Shown: positions 23,368 to 35,439 of the stretch, piece after piece
Layout: every line of letters begins with the position of its first letter
Position numbering within the stretch: the stretch's first letter is position 1
Assembly: GCA_008638375.1 (NCBI GenBank)
Contig: CM018043.1
Coordinates: 56,438,947-56,502,946, forward strand
Source: Nyssa sinensis
Taxonomy: Eukaryota; Streptophyta; Magnoliopsida; Cornales; Nyssaceae
Direction: 5' to 3'
Length of the DNA stretch: 64,000 nucleotides
Position numbers and translations under genes: made by a program
The notes under the pieces: generated by a model
The model's database searches: none
What the model was told of the DNA's origin: nothing
What the model saw: the letters and a program-made list of their open reading frames with translations, nothing else

Positions 23368-25955
23368 ATTTTTTTTTCTGGCCTTTTCTAACATATGAAT
23401 ATATGTTATGATCGATTATTGAGAAAATTCTTTAATGAATCGATACGTCGCAGTGTTTATGTGTCTGTTCAATAACATTTTGTCATGCATGCTATGATCG
23501 ATTAAAAAATGTAGGACATAATACATATGATGTTAGTTTCGGCCTAAAACTTGTAAAATTAAAGCCCTGATGCTCTTAAATGATCGTTTGGTTAAGTTAT
23601 TTAAAGGTGTTGTTAGAATACGGTAAAGATCATCACCTAAAATTAAAGAGAAATATTGTATTTGTGAGAGGCAATCACTTCACATCAAATAATGATATGA
23701 AGTGACTGTCACATAGAATTATTTTCCAAATGAAAGGGTGTGGAAATAGAAATTATGTTTTAAGATATATATTAGTTTTTAATTTCTTTTTCTTGCAATT
23801 TTAATTTGACATTTAAGAGTGATCATGCAATTCCTATAATATATGCACTCAGTCTGTCAAACATAAAATTCACATATTAGGAATTGAAATCTTTCCCTTT
23901 TGGTGCATCTAACAACATTTGTTAGCTTTATGCCTTATATTAACACAAGAAACTCTTCTCTTTTTCTTTTCTTTTCTTCATGTCAAAAGGGAAAACAAAG
24001 AAAATTAACCGTAACGAGCTCTCTTTTGATGTGAGAAATTTAACCCTAGGGAAAACATTAGTTATCCTCCTGCAGTATGCATCGAAATAAAAAATTCTTG
24101 AATGAAATTGAAATGTACTTTTTTAATATTATCATAACATGGATGCCGTGATTTATAACACATATATATATATAAATTTATAATATTATCATCACATTTA
24201 TTTTTTATTTACTTTTTTTATATATATTACACTGACTTCTTTTATTAGAATTATTTGAATACAAATATTAATAAAAAATATAAATTTACTGTTTTACTAA
24301 AATTAAATTGACTTCTTCTCTGATGTTCGATAATTATAAGGATTTTTTTTTATAAATTTTAAAAAGATAAGACAAGTTAGTGTAATATATAAATATATTT
24401 TAGTTATATAAAAAAAAATTATTAATACCCTAACAAAATTAATTACACATTTTGTACAAAAGAATTTGTATATTATTAATATAACAAAAAAAAGTTAATA
24501 AATTATTTCTTTTAAAAAAAAAAAAAATAGTGTGGCATTACTTATAACTTTTAAGTATTTGAAGGGAATGATTTGATTCCTAAAGAAAAATAAAAGAAAT
24601 AAAATGGACAAAAGTATGGAAGGAGCGTGAAGTAGGAGGGTGGAAAATGCGCGTGGCGGCAACCGTCCCCGAGAAAAAAGTGACAAGTACAAGATTATGA
24701 TGATCAAGTGAAAGACAAAAAGGATGGGGGAGTAGTCATATAGACCAAAGAAGGGGGGGCTGTTTGGGAGGTAGAAAGCGGCGTGGGAAAGCACAAGAAA
24801 ATGATGGAGCTTTTGATGATCTTTGAATTCAATCCCCACAAATCGTGGGCCCACACCCTCCTCCTCCTCCTATTAAATGCTGGCATTTATTTTCGGGGCG
24901 CGTGCTTCGTATCACACAAGTACTGCAGACATATGATGACCTTGAGTTTCTTCACCATTTGTGCCCTAATTTTCTCTTGCTCTATCCCTTCTTCTTTTTT
25001 CTTTTTCTTTTTTTATTTAATTCAAAGATATACAAGACAATATATTTTAATTCTCTCAAATCATCATAAAATTTGAAATAAAGTGATTAAATTAAATAAA
25101 AATTTAACTCTAAAAATTATTCAAAGAATAAAGTACCTTGTATTATATGTATTTAAATTTATAATATTATTTTTTATTTTTTTTAAATAATATTATTTTT
25201 TGAGAATCTTGATAATTGGATGTAGAATAGTAAATAAATCGAGTACGAGTAGTGAGTTGTTTATGTTTAATTTTTTAAGATAAATGAATTTGATTTGATA
25301 ATTTTTTGAGTCATCTTAATTGAGTTTTCAATTGAACCGATAATTATACAAGTTTTGAGTAACTTGATTTTTTTTTTATAGAATATTAAATTATTTATTA
25401 ACTTATCGAATTAAACCCAAGTTGAGTTTAATAAATTAATAAATTTTAAAATATATTTAATTAATTTATCTTATAAATCAATTTTTAACGATATATTCAT
25501 GAGTTCAATTTGAATAACTTAATTTATTGTATTCTCCTAACTGAAACACTCTTTATCCTAATCAACTCCAATTCATCATGTATACACAGAGAGCATGAGT
25601 ATAAAAGATCTTTAATTGAAGGGCATTTATCCTCACATTTGTAATTAAGTGGATGAAAAGTTAAGAAGAAAAATCAAGAGGTTAAAAGTTAAGAGGACAA
25701 ATTTGTAATTCAATATTAACTTCATCTATAAAAAAAATTGTTTAAGATATTTGATAACTAACTTCACCGTAAAATTAACTTATTAATGGACTGGTCTTCA
25801 TCTTCTTGATTGATATCCAACAATCAGATTTCTGATTTTTTTTCTTCATCAAATTAATTCTCACTTATTAATGGAGTACTTGGTCAATGAAGTAGAAAAG
25901 AAATGATTAAGAAAAACAGAAAGAAAAAAATGAAGAAGAAAGTGGGGTACCTAGC

Positions 25956-25957
<2 letters not shown>

Positions 25958-26004
<47 letters not shown>
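25958..26004. repeat. (TA)n microsatellite
   Basis: About 23 TA units, one of the longest in the window, about 1 kb upstream of the WUSCHEL start codon. Confidence 0.95.
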
Positions 26005-26006
<2 letters not shown>

Positions 26007-26829
26007 CAAAAAAACAATGTTAAATATTACACCGCAATTATCCTATTTCGTAACTCACCCTCTCACAAATAATTTGACGTGGACTCAAGCATTAGTCTTA
26101 ATTCTTATAAGAGAGTAAGTTAAAGGTGAGACATCTATCTTTGTTTTACTCAAAATGTTATATAATATACAAAAAAAAAAAAAAAAAAAAAGCTAAATTT
26201 TAGGGAGATTCAGTAGCAATGGGAATGAAAACTGGCACATTGACATGTGCAGGAAATGGAGGAAGATTATAAACTGTAAGCAAGCAATCCCTTAGTAGTT
26301 GGGAGTCTTGGGACCAAGAAAAACCCCACCTCACACCCTTTTCATTCCATAGGCCGTGGGTCACTTCCCTTCCCTTAGGAGTGATTGGGACCAAGAGAAG
26401 AATTGATTCTTCAAATTTATAATTACAATTTTGCCCATGGCACCCTTAGGTAAGTACAAGAATATATTGTAGTCTGGCATTTGAGCCTGATAAAGAAGAC
26501 CATATCTCCGTTAAAAGAAGAACCTTCTTCATGAACTCTAAATCACAGTAAGCATCATTTTGTAGCATTCATTCATTCATTCACAAGTTCTCTTCTTTCT
26601 TTCCATCCAATATATCATATCATATCAACCCCTCATTATCTATATTTCAGTCCCCCCCTTTCTCTCACTCTTAATCATACATTGACATGCCTTTTCATCC
26701 AAGCAAAATCCTCCGAGTCCCTTCCGTTCTATTCCCTCTTTTGTCCCTTCCCTTTTATTAACCTTTGTCTGTCAACTTCAGTCCTTCTCTCCCAGATATC
26801 TCTCTGATATCCTCTCTTTATCCCCCTCC

Positions 26830-26961
26830 ATGTGCCCTCCTCTGCCCCTTTTTATAACCCATCCCCATTCTCACCGTATCATGCACTCTCACCTACCTCT
26901 CTCTCTCTCTCTCTCTCTCGTATTGTTTTGTACCCTCTGTTTTATTCTTGTTCAATCTATC
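26830..26961 (+). promoter_or_regulatory. Probable WUSCHEL core promoter and 5' leader
   Basis: A TATA-like TTTATAA (26851-26857) precedes a pyrimidine-rich leader with a (CT)n run at 26899-26919, a common plant 5' leader feature that can bind GAGA-binding BPC factors. The frame is open upstream of the ATG here, but its translation resembles nothing in the family, so I treat it as leader. Confidence 0.4.
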
Positions 26962-28660
26962 ATGGAACCTCAACAACAACAGCTCCACCAGCAGCAACAA
27001 AACCAACAGCAACCAAACGAAGATGGCGGCAGCAGCAAAAGCAGTTTCCTATGCAGGCAGAGCAGTACACGGTGGACTCCAACCACTGACCAGATAAGAA
27101 TATTGAAGGACCTTTACTACAACAATGGAGTGAGGTCTCCAAGTGCTGAACAGATTCAGAGGATCTCAGCTAGGTTGAGACAGTACGGCAAGATTGAAGG
27201 CAAGAACGTCTTTTATTGGTTTCAGAACCATAAAGCGCGTGAGAGGCAGAAGAAGAGATTCATCACTGATATCCCCATGCAACAAAGAGGTGTTGTCAAT
27301 GGTAGTTGGAGATCTGAAGACCCCATTTACAACAAGTACCCTAACATCAGTCCTGGTGAAGTATCTAGATCCAACATCCTCCATCACTCTTCTCTTTTCC
27401 TTTCTTTTCCTTTCCCTCTATTTTCATCTTTACATTTATTTGAACTCAAACACAAATGCAATGTACTAAATATAGGTATTTTGAGAGTTTCTGTATATCA
27501 TCCATATATTTGTATGATTTGCAGGGGTTCCATCTCCATCTTCTTCTTCACCTGGTGTGCTTGCTGTTGGGCAGATGTCCGGAAGCTATGGGTATGGATC
27601 CGTAACTATGGAGAAGAGTTTTAGGGTAAGTTATATTGGCTAGCTAAAAGAGGTTTGTGCTTATAAAAAAGGGGGTCATGATGTAGTTGGTAAGCACAAG
27701 GTCATGTTCTTCTATTCTGTCTAGCTTTGTAATGTCTTGGATGGCAAAAAAAACCAACATGAAATTTACACCCATGTGTGTAACAGTGTAGTTCTTATAC
27801 GTAAATTAGTAATATCAAGGGTGATTTTAGACAATATTATCACTTCAAATATTCCAGGAAATAAAAAGGGAGAGACAACCTATCTATTTTCTCACTTGAA
27901 GCCTTCAAAACATCGATTAAAAGAAGAAACCCTTTAGTTTTCTTGCTGCAAAAGAGCGAGACACAAATGTTATTTTATTCATGAAGTAAAACCCTTTTTC
28001 TCTTAATTTGAGTCAAACAAAAGGGAGGTCCCAGACAAACAGTCTGCTCGATAGAAAAAAAAATCAAAAACAAAAATTTAGGCCAACATAATGAAAATAA
28101 ATAGAACCAAACTCTTTGTTTTAGAAGAAAGGGAGTTTTAAAGTTTCTTTTGATTGTTTGTCTATTTGGGTTGTTTTTCTTTTGATCTTAGTTTCAACCT
28201 TTAATTTTTTTTTTAAGAAAAAAAACAAAGACTGTTTTGGACAAAATTCAAAGTGATGTGAAACTGTTCTCCTCTCTCTATCTCGGCTAAAACTGAATTT
28301 TTTGTTCAGGACTGTTCAATATCAGCGGGTGGTAGTGGTACTGGTGGATCCATAGGCCCCCACAATTTTGGATGGGTTGGTGTTGATGCATATTCTTCAT
28401 CCTACCCTTACTTTGACAAGAGAAAATCAATTGATCATGAAACCCTAGAAGACGAACAGGAAGACCAAGCAGCTGAGATTGAAACCCTCCCTCTTTTCCC
28501 CATGCACGGTGAGGACATCTCCGGCTACTACAACGTTAAGCCGGAGTCTGACAACTACTACTCCGGTTGGTATCGGTCCAACGGCGGGATGGGCAGTTCT
28601 CGTACTTCCCTTGAGCTTAGCCTCAACTCCTACGCCGGAAGGTCTTCAGATTCTAAGTAA
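26962..28660 (+). CDS. WUS: WUSCHEL homeodomain transcription factor
   Basis: Three exons join cleanly: 26962-27355, 27525-27625 and 28310-28660 (TAA), giving 281 aa, close to the length of known WUS proteins. The start MEPQQQQ matches the family. Order: Gln-rich N-terminus (4-18); an atypical WOX homeodomain at about 35-100 ([45 protein letters not shown]); a Ser/Gly linker; an acidic stretch (about 208-222); the WUS box [11 protein letters not shown] (224-234); and a C-terminal EAR-type repressor motif LELSL (266-270). The YYNN segment separates WUS from other WOX members. WUS keeps stem cells undifferentiated in shoot and floral meristems, acts in the nucleus mainly as a repressor, moves between cells, and is limited by CLAVATA signalling. 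Nothing in the coding sequence looks broken. Intron 2 is 684 bp. A second WUS-clade WOX gene cannot be wholly excluded without a tree. Confidence 0.94.
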
Positions 28661-28810
28661 ATATTAATTCCGGCGATCCCATATCTGATCATTTGGTCAT
28701 TTTGGTCTTATATATATAATTATATATCTATTTGTGTAGTAAGCTTTAGTGCCTTTTTTTTCCACTTCTTTGTATGGTCAATCTATGAACTTTGACATGT
28801 TTCACGGGAA

Positions 28811-29620
28811 CAGATAAATTACAAGTTCTCTTGTATCTGAAACATTTCTGTCTTGGATTTGATCTCATCATGACATTAAACCCAGTTCAATCACCGTCTA
28901 AACATGATCAGACGGTGTAGGTTTCATGGGTTGAAGATAGTTTTCTATCATCTTCAATGAATGAATTGACGAAGAGTAGAATTGCATTAGTTGTGTTCTG
29001 TCAAGAAGATAAATTTACAAGCTTTCTTGTATCTCTTAAACATTTGGATATGTTCTCATCATGGCATTAAACCCAGTTCCATCACCGTTCAAACATGATC
29101 AAACGGTGTAGGTTTCATGGGTTGAAGATAGTTTTTCTATCATCTTCAAGAATGAATTAACGAAGAGTAGAATTGAATTAATTGTGTTCTGTCATCAAGA
29201 TAATATACAAGTTAAGTTCTCTTGTATCTACATATATTTATAGCATTTCTTTCTTGGATTTGATCTCATCATATATGGCATTAAACCCAGTTCCATCACC
29301 GTTCAAACATGATCAAACGGTGTAGGTTTCATTGGTTGAAGATAGTTTTCTATCATCTTCAAGAATGAATTAACGAAGAGTAGAATTGAATTAATTGTGT
29401 TCTGTCATCAAGATAATATACAAGTAAGTTCTCTTGTATCTATATATATATATATATATATGTAACATTTCTTTCTTGGATTTGATCTCATCATATATGG
29501 CATTAAACCCAGTTCAATCACCGTTCAAACATGATCAGACGGTGTAGGTTTCATGGGTTGAAGATAGTTTTCTATCATCTTCAATGAATAAATTGAACAA
29601 AGAGTAGAATTGAGTCATGA
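28811..29620. repeat. Four tandem hairpin-bearing repeats 3' of WUSCHEL
   Basis: Four units of about 190-220 bp (about 28811-29000, 29001-29190, 29191-29403, 29404-29615) share CATTAAACCCAGTT (at 28874, 29065, 29279, 29501), a GTGTAGGTTTCAT block, and CGAAGAGTAGAATTG or a close variant. Each unit contains two potential stem-loops: CACCGT...ACGGTG with a ~10-base loop, and TTGAAGATAG-TTTT-CTATC with TTCAA closing the base. Units 3 and 4 contain a short TA-rich expansion. The array begins about 150 bp after the WUSCHEL stop, so it may lie in the 3' UTR or just beyond. Confidence 0.88.
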
Positions 29621-31252
29621 CTGAGAATCTGAGATCTGTAAATATGCAATCTTCCCCACGAATAAACTTTTCCACGCGCCTGACTTCACGTGGAACATGA
29701 TTAATCGACAGAGATTTTAGGTGGGACCCTCTAGGGGGGACGATGGTGCGTCCTACGCTACAGTGCGCAAGTTAGGAGGAGGTTCTGGTTATTCCAACGA
29801 CATATGGAATGGTGATTAAAAAATGTAGCAGAGAAATGATGAAAGTGAGAATGAGAGTATATTATGCGGCCGTTATTTAAAGAGAGAGAGTATATATTTT
29901 GAAGTTTGAACCCACATCGTAAGTATCACAAATTATTTGCTTGTCCCCTCAATCCTGTCAATGGGCTGGGTTTACCTTGGGCTTGAACTTGGGCTTGGAC
30001 TTTCTTATTTTAATCCATGGCCCATTAGAGTTTCATTTTTCTTTGGGTGGGCTCCACCCGAAGAAAATTGGCTAATGACCAATATCATATTGCAGCCGGA
30101 TATGGTTTCACTAGCTGGTTTCACGTTTATATTTAAACATTGAATAAACTAAATATAATTTTTTTAAAAAAAAAGTAAATGAAGTATTTAAGTAGTAAGA
30201 ACTCGATTAATCTCTTTCTTTTCTTTTTTTTTTATGCGGGCTACTGTCTTGCAGTGCCATATAATATATGAGATACTAGCTCTGGTTGATGGCTAGTCTT
30301 AAGAATGCGAACAGTAAGAGTCAAACCTACAAGTTCAAGAATAAGTCCCTTACAAAACAGCCCTTACTCCACTCAGCCAATCCCTTAGAATTAATGTGAA
30401 TTTTACTTAAATTCTCCAATTTGAATGATAGGATCATTCTGATTAGGAATGATAATTTAACTCGATTTGTTGACAACTAGTCATATCTTGCCTGAAATGA
30501 TATGGATTTAAAAAAAGTTATGCCAATACCATTAAAATTTGAGTTGAATTTAGGGTGAAAGCATCTTAACCCTACCCAATGATTAAAATAATAAACAATT
30601 TTGTGCTACATAATTGATATTTATAATAATATTTTTTAGTTTCACATTAGAAATTTAGACAAATTTAATAGAATTACACACTTGTAAAAAAAAAATTCAA
30701 ACTCGCTATTTATATACATATATATATATTTTAATAGATGTAACGTTTTATTCAAAATGTCTTGATCCCAATTAATTTATTAAGTATATAAAATTCCGTC
30801 CTCGCCCATCACAAAATTTAAAATTTCCATAGTGGGTTTAGTTTATTTTTTATTTTTTAAACAGAGGAAGCGAGGCAAGATGGAGGAAGTCCAATAGGAA
30901 GAGTGCATACTCTTTAAGGAAATCAGACAAAGCCATCTAACAGACGCCTGATTTTTTTAATGTGGACGGTCCAGATCAATAATGGGAATGGGCAGGCAAG
31001 AGACAGACATTCAATCGAATGGAATGGAGTCTCTGTGGTACTTTCTTTGTATTTTCTTGTGGTCTGAGTGAACCAGAACCAGAACCAGAACCAGCTCAGT
31101 AAAATTGAAAAGGAGGGTCCCAATCAACAAGATTTTGAAGGGATGCTTTACCTCATTTGGTTTGACATTTCTTCATACTTTACGGCATTTGATGACCCTA
31201 ATGTCTTTTAGGGACACCCAGCTCATTCAATCTTCTTTTAGAGAGAGAAAGA

Positions 31253-31294
<42 letters not shown>

Positions 31295-31566
31295 AATGGG
31301 GAAAGCATAGACAAATGCTTATTTTCCTAGTCGATAGATATATAGAGATTTAGTTGTAGATAGAGGCAGATCTTTAAAGCTTTTCCAAGCTTCAAGTATG
31401 TAATGCCCCTTACTAGCAAAGTGAGGCATCACTTGCATCATGCTTTTTATCCTTTTTTCATGTAATGTTTTTCCAAGGCTCCTTTTACAAGTTTGGTTTT
31501 TTTACCATTTTCGCCAGAAACTGCAATATTTCAAATTGTCACTCCTCAAGCTTATCTAAATTCTCC

Positions 31567-31619
<53 letters not shown>

Positions 31620-32039
31620 TTCAATTATAATATAGCTTTGTAGCTTCAAGCGATACACTAGAATGTCTATTCGTTTCAATAGAAAAGAACAAACCGCAAA
31701 TCAGATTTAGGAATCTCTAAGACCAAGTCTTATGCATGTGCTATTTATTGTACTAAAGGTGAAAAGGAGCCTTCTAACCCCACGCTATCTAATGTGTTAT
31801 ATTCAGTTTTTTTTTTTTTTTTTTTTGAGTACATGGATGGAGTAGGGGGTATTTTACCTAGGTATGTGTATACATTGAGTCTCAAACCTAAGTTAAGTAT
31901 GTAAAAAATAAAAGATTTTATCATTTTGAATGAGACCTCGATCTCAAGTTATATTCAACGTTATACATGTTCGAGGGTAGAGTCATGAAAATTTTTTGGG
32001 AGACTAAAAAATTTTGCAATTTTTTTTTTTTTTTGAATT

Positions 32040-32310
32040 AAACCAAAATTTTGATGTAAGAAATAAGAGAATTGTGATAAAAGAAAATTGAGTTAGGTTG
32101 AAATTTTGACGTGCGAAATGAAATAATTAAGATAAAATTTTTAAGTTTGGGTAAAATTTTAAGATAAAAAATAAATGATAAAGATTAAATTGGGTTAAAA
32201 TTTTAAGATAGACTAATTTGAAATAAAAAAAATCAAAATTTCACATTTATTAAATATTTTTTAGTTAAATTTTGAGAGGGTTAACAACCCACTAGAGCCA
32301 CCACCTTCTT
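32040..32310 (+). repeat. Dispersed repeat, relative of 14150-14450
   Basis: It contains AATTGGGTTAAAATTTTAAG, GAGAGGGTTAACAACCCACT and AGAGCCACCACC in the same order as the minus strand of 14150-14450. The element class is not recognised. Confidence 0.55.
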
Positions 32311-34006
32311 GTACTTGTTGAAATGAAATTTTTTGTCATGTTGTCAAAAATGATATTCTATATAAAATTCATTATTAGAAAAAAAATATTAAAATATAAT
32401 TTCGAACGACATTTTACAATTTGCATCCGAGATAATCTAAACTAAAGATATTGGCACATAATTTGTCGGACCATGTGACATTTAGAATAGAAATTTATTT
32501 TATGATCTGAAATCAATGGTCCCGGCCAATAAAAGGCTATTGAGCCGTGATCTATGAAATTGGCCAAATAAAAGTTGGCCACGCGTTGAAACTAATTATA
32601 GTTACAAATTGTGATGCAAAAATTAAAAAAAAAAATGATTTGACAATAATATTTTACAAGTTTATAAAAATTTCTCAACCCTGAATTCTGAGAAACTCAA
32701 TAACTCAACAAACTGCAATAAAAATGTATACTAAACGTAGTCTAAAACTGTGAGAAACAAAGAAACTACACATCCTCTTGACGGAGGGAGTAAAAGTAAA
32801 ATCTATGACCTCCCCTTCAACAAAAATCATGAGTTACCAACCACGTTTGCCCAGCACAGTACAGTTAAGTAGATAAAGATTTGGACCTAATAGTTATTTG
32901 AAAGTTGATGAGCATGGCCTAAATGGGCCATATAACCACAGACAAAAATGAGTACAGATTGAAGATGTGGAGACAAAAAAAAGGTTTCACATCATGTGTT
33001 GCTAGTGGATTACGACCCACCCGTGAGTCCGAAAGAAGTTGCGTGGGAGATTCCACCTTATAGAATTGAATGTTTTACTTCCAAATTTTCAACTAAAGCT
33101 TAGGGCTACTTGACAGAGAAATGCAGAAAATGCTAGGTTGCATGATATGGAGAGAGATGCAGAAGTGAATGCTCAACAATAAGGTAAAATGTAACAATGT
33201 CACTGGAAAGTTTGGCTCAAATTAGAGATTCAACTTTATATGGTATTCAAAATAGTGTTATTCATAGGGAACAACTCATCCAAGTTGTTCAAAGAAATGA
33301 AGCCTGATACCATCTATAACAAATCCAAAGAGTACCCTAAAATCCCACGATGGCCTAGTTAGAAAAACACTTCAATGAAAATTCACAACACCGAAAGGAT
33401 AAGAAACAGGAAAAACTCAGCTTAAATCCAAAGCTTGCCATACCAAGACATAGGACTGTTGTTGAAACCAAACTGGTAACACTATTTTATATCAAAGCAC
33501 CTGGTGCCGTACGTCAAACTAGCACAAGTCCCCCCATTGCAAATATAAGGAGTCTCCAACATTGCTAGCAGCCAGAAGTCCTCAAGAGATTCTACTGCAG
33601 TGGCTGAATTGATTGCCAATATATACATCCAGATATTTCAGGAATAAGAGTTCTAATCATGTTGACACTAGAGACATTTCAAAACCCAAAGCACTTGACA
33701 TAAGATTTGATGATGCTCCAAGCAAATGCCATCACTTGTAAGCTTGCTATAATTTTTTAATTCATGTTCATATGGGTTCTAACGGGATTTTATGCTGGTT
33801 GGCTGTGAGCTACCTAACGCAACCCCCCCTCTTTTTCTATGCAACTTAATGATTTAATATTGAAATGTCCCATGCGATGACTTGAAATCACATCATAATT
33901 CCTAATAAACAGATGCAACCCAAGTACAGAATTTTAGTAGCCAAGCTATGGAAAAAACAAACAAACAAAAAGCCAAAAAAACCTGCACTGAGTTGCATCT
34001 CAAGTG

Positions 34007-34041
34007 CCCCCCCCCCCCCCCCCAAAAAAAAAAAAAAAAAA
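34007..34041. repeat. Poly-C run joined to poly-A run
   Basis: About 17 C (34007-34023) directly followed by about 18 A. Confidence 0.85.
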
Positions 34042-34077
34042 ACTTTGCATCATGTTCTGCCGTTGTGATTTATAAAA

Positions 34078-34243
34078 GTTCAATCACTTAGATAACTGTG
34101 GCACCTAAAAACTATGTACCCTGTCGTGAATCAAGGTAAGTAGCTTATTGATGAAAATAAGTTCAATCTCTTAGATAACTGTGGCACCTAAAAACTATGT
34201 ACCCTGTCATGAATCAAGGTAAGTAGCTTATTGATGAAAATAA
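34078..34243. repeat. Two 83-bp tandem repeats
   Basis: GTTCAATCACTTAGATAACT at 34078 recurs as GTTCAATCTCTTAGATAACT at 34161, and the whole 83-bp unit differs at only a couple of positions between the copies, so the duplication is recent. It lies about 600 bp past the S2LB stop. Confidence 0.9.
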
Positions 34244-34828
34244 GGTTAGTATATTTTTCTTCACTCTTTTCTTTTTTCATATATTTTGCCTATAGTGAAA
34301 ATCCCTGGGGGTAAATGAATAACCTAGACTACCTAGTCATTACTTGACACACTGGATAACTAAATTTCAGTGTCAACATAAACACACCAAACCTCAGTAG
34401 TAGTTTGAATTTGAGATCAAGAGGTCCATAATTTAGAAACAAAATCAAAAGAAAACTATGATAAAAGAGCTGTTGACAAAACGAAGGCAATTCATCTCAA
34501 TGATGTGAATCTTCACAATTCTAAATTGTAAAACCAACAAAGATAACTTATCAAAAACAAAAAACAAAAACAAAGATAAAAGATCTCAAGCTGTACAAAA
34601 CTACATTTTGGTACCTGAACTACAGGCTGCCTTCTTCAGAAAAAAGTACTGTGATGACTGTAATATTATCCAGGACGGTCTGCAGCTAAAGTAGAAAGTA
34701 TAATCTATGGTACAAAGAACATTTTCCTTCGATCTCTTCCTTTTTGACAACATTCTTCTATCTCCATCAGTCCTTTGTCATTAATAGCCTCCCACTGAAA
34801 ATTATGGGGATGTTGCCAATGGAGATTT

Positions 34829-35383
34829 CTACTTCCTTCCAACGTAAGCTGCCAATTTAGACAAGTCTGGGATCCAAAATGACAATTCTGAAGAACCAGT
34901 AACAAACATTAGATTCCCTGGAGCCCATTTTATGACAGGAGGCTCAGTTTCAGTACTCATCCAACTAGCGACCTGGATACGCAGTAAGAAAAAATGTCAC
35001 CATCTAAGTCAGGAAAAATAACAAGGTAGAGACACATATATACATTCAAGCACACACACACATGCACATAAAACTCAGAAGAAAAGTAAGAACTCATTTG
35101 GAAACAAAGATTCCGGGGCATGAGTTTTAAAAATTAAGTTTTCTAATTAAGATAATTCCTGCAGTGCTTCATTTAATTGCCGAGAGAACACAGAAAAGTG
35201 AGAATCTTGGAATCTTATATGGGCGAGAATTGTAGTGGTAATAATTCAAATCTCCTGTAATTCTCACGTCTTCTCAATGACCAAACAGATTCATAAAGGA
35301 TACAAACAGAAAAACAGGACTAAAGAAGATAAAAATCATTCCATATGTAAGAAACATAAGCATACCAATTTACATGCACATGC

Positions 35384-35439
<56 letters not shown>

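Larger units (their letters stand above)
19756..26829. other. 7-kb AT-rich region upstream of WUSCHEL
   Basis: No gene is visible. It holds three inverted-repeat elements (listed separately), several microsatellites, and an unassigned purine-rich stretch at about 22440-22640. From 24600 to 24920 there is a more GC-balanced block (GCGCGTGGCGGCAACCGTCC, GGGGCGCGTGCTTCG), which could be distal regulatory sequence of WUSCHEL, but nothing in it proves that. 25200-25530 is AT-rich with repeated TTGAGT/AACTTGA motifs, like a decayed GAGCCGAG-type arm. A poly-A run lies at 26171-26191. Confidence 0.6.
29621..34828. other. Intergenic DNA between WUSCHEL and the S2LB gene
   Basis: A GC-balanced block lies at 29640-29830 (contains CACGTGGAACATG and GGGACCCTCTAGGGGGGACG); its role is unknown. 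The rest is AT-rich: a (GA)n run 31255-31290, (TC)n(TA)n 31562-31619, a T run near 31807, a dispersed repeat at 32040-32310, a C/A homopolymer block at 34007-34041 and an 83-bp tandem repeat at 34078-34243. The S2LB 3' UTR must lie at its right end. No gene is visible. Confidence 0.6.

Noticed and set aside
26830..26961. In-frame N-terminal extension of WUSCHEL that resembles a signal peptide
   Set aside because: The hydrophobic run comes from the (CT)n leader; WUS proteins start MEP and are nuclear, and a TATA-like site lies within the extension.
28811..29620. Regularly spaced repeats considered as a CRISPR-like array
   Set aside because: Units are long, contiguous and without unique spacers, and the sequence is a plant nuclear genome.
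35235..35438. Open frame ending in RERERE
   Set aside because: It reads a (TA)n(GA)n microsatellite inside an S2LB intron.
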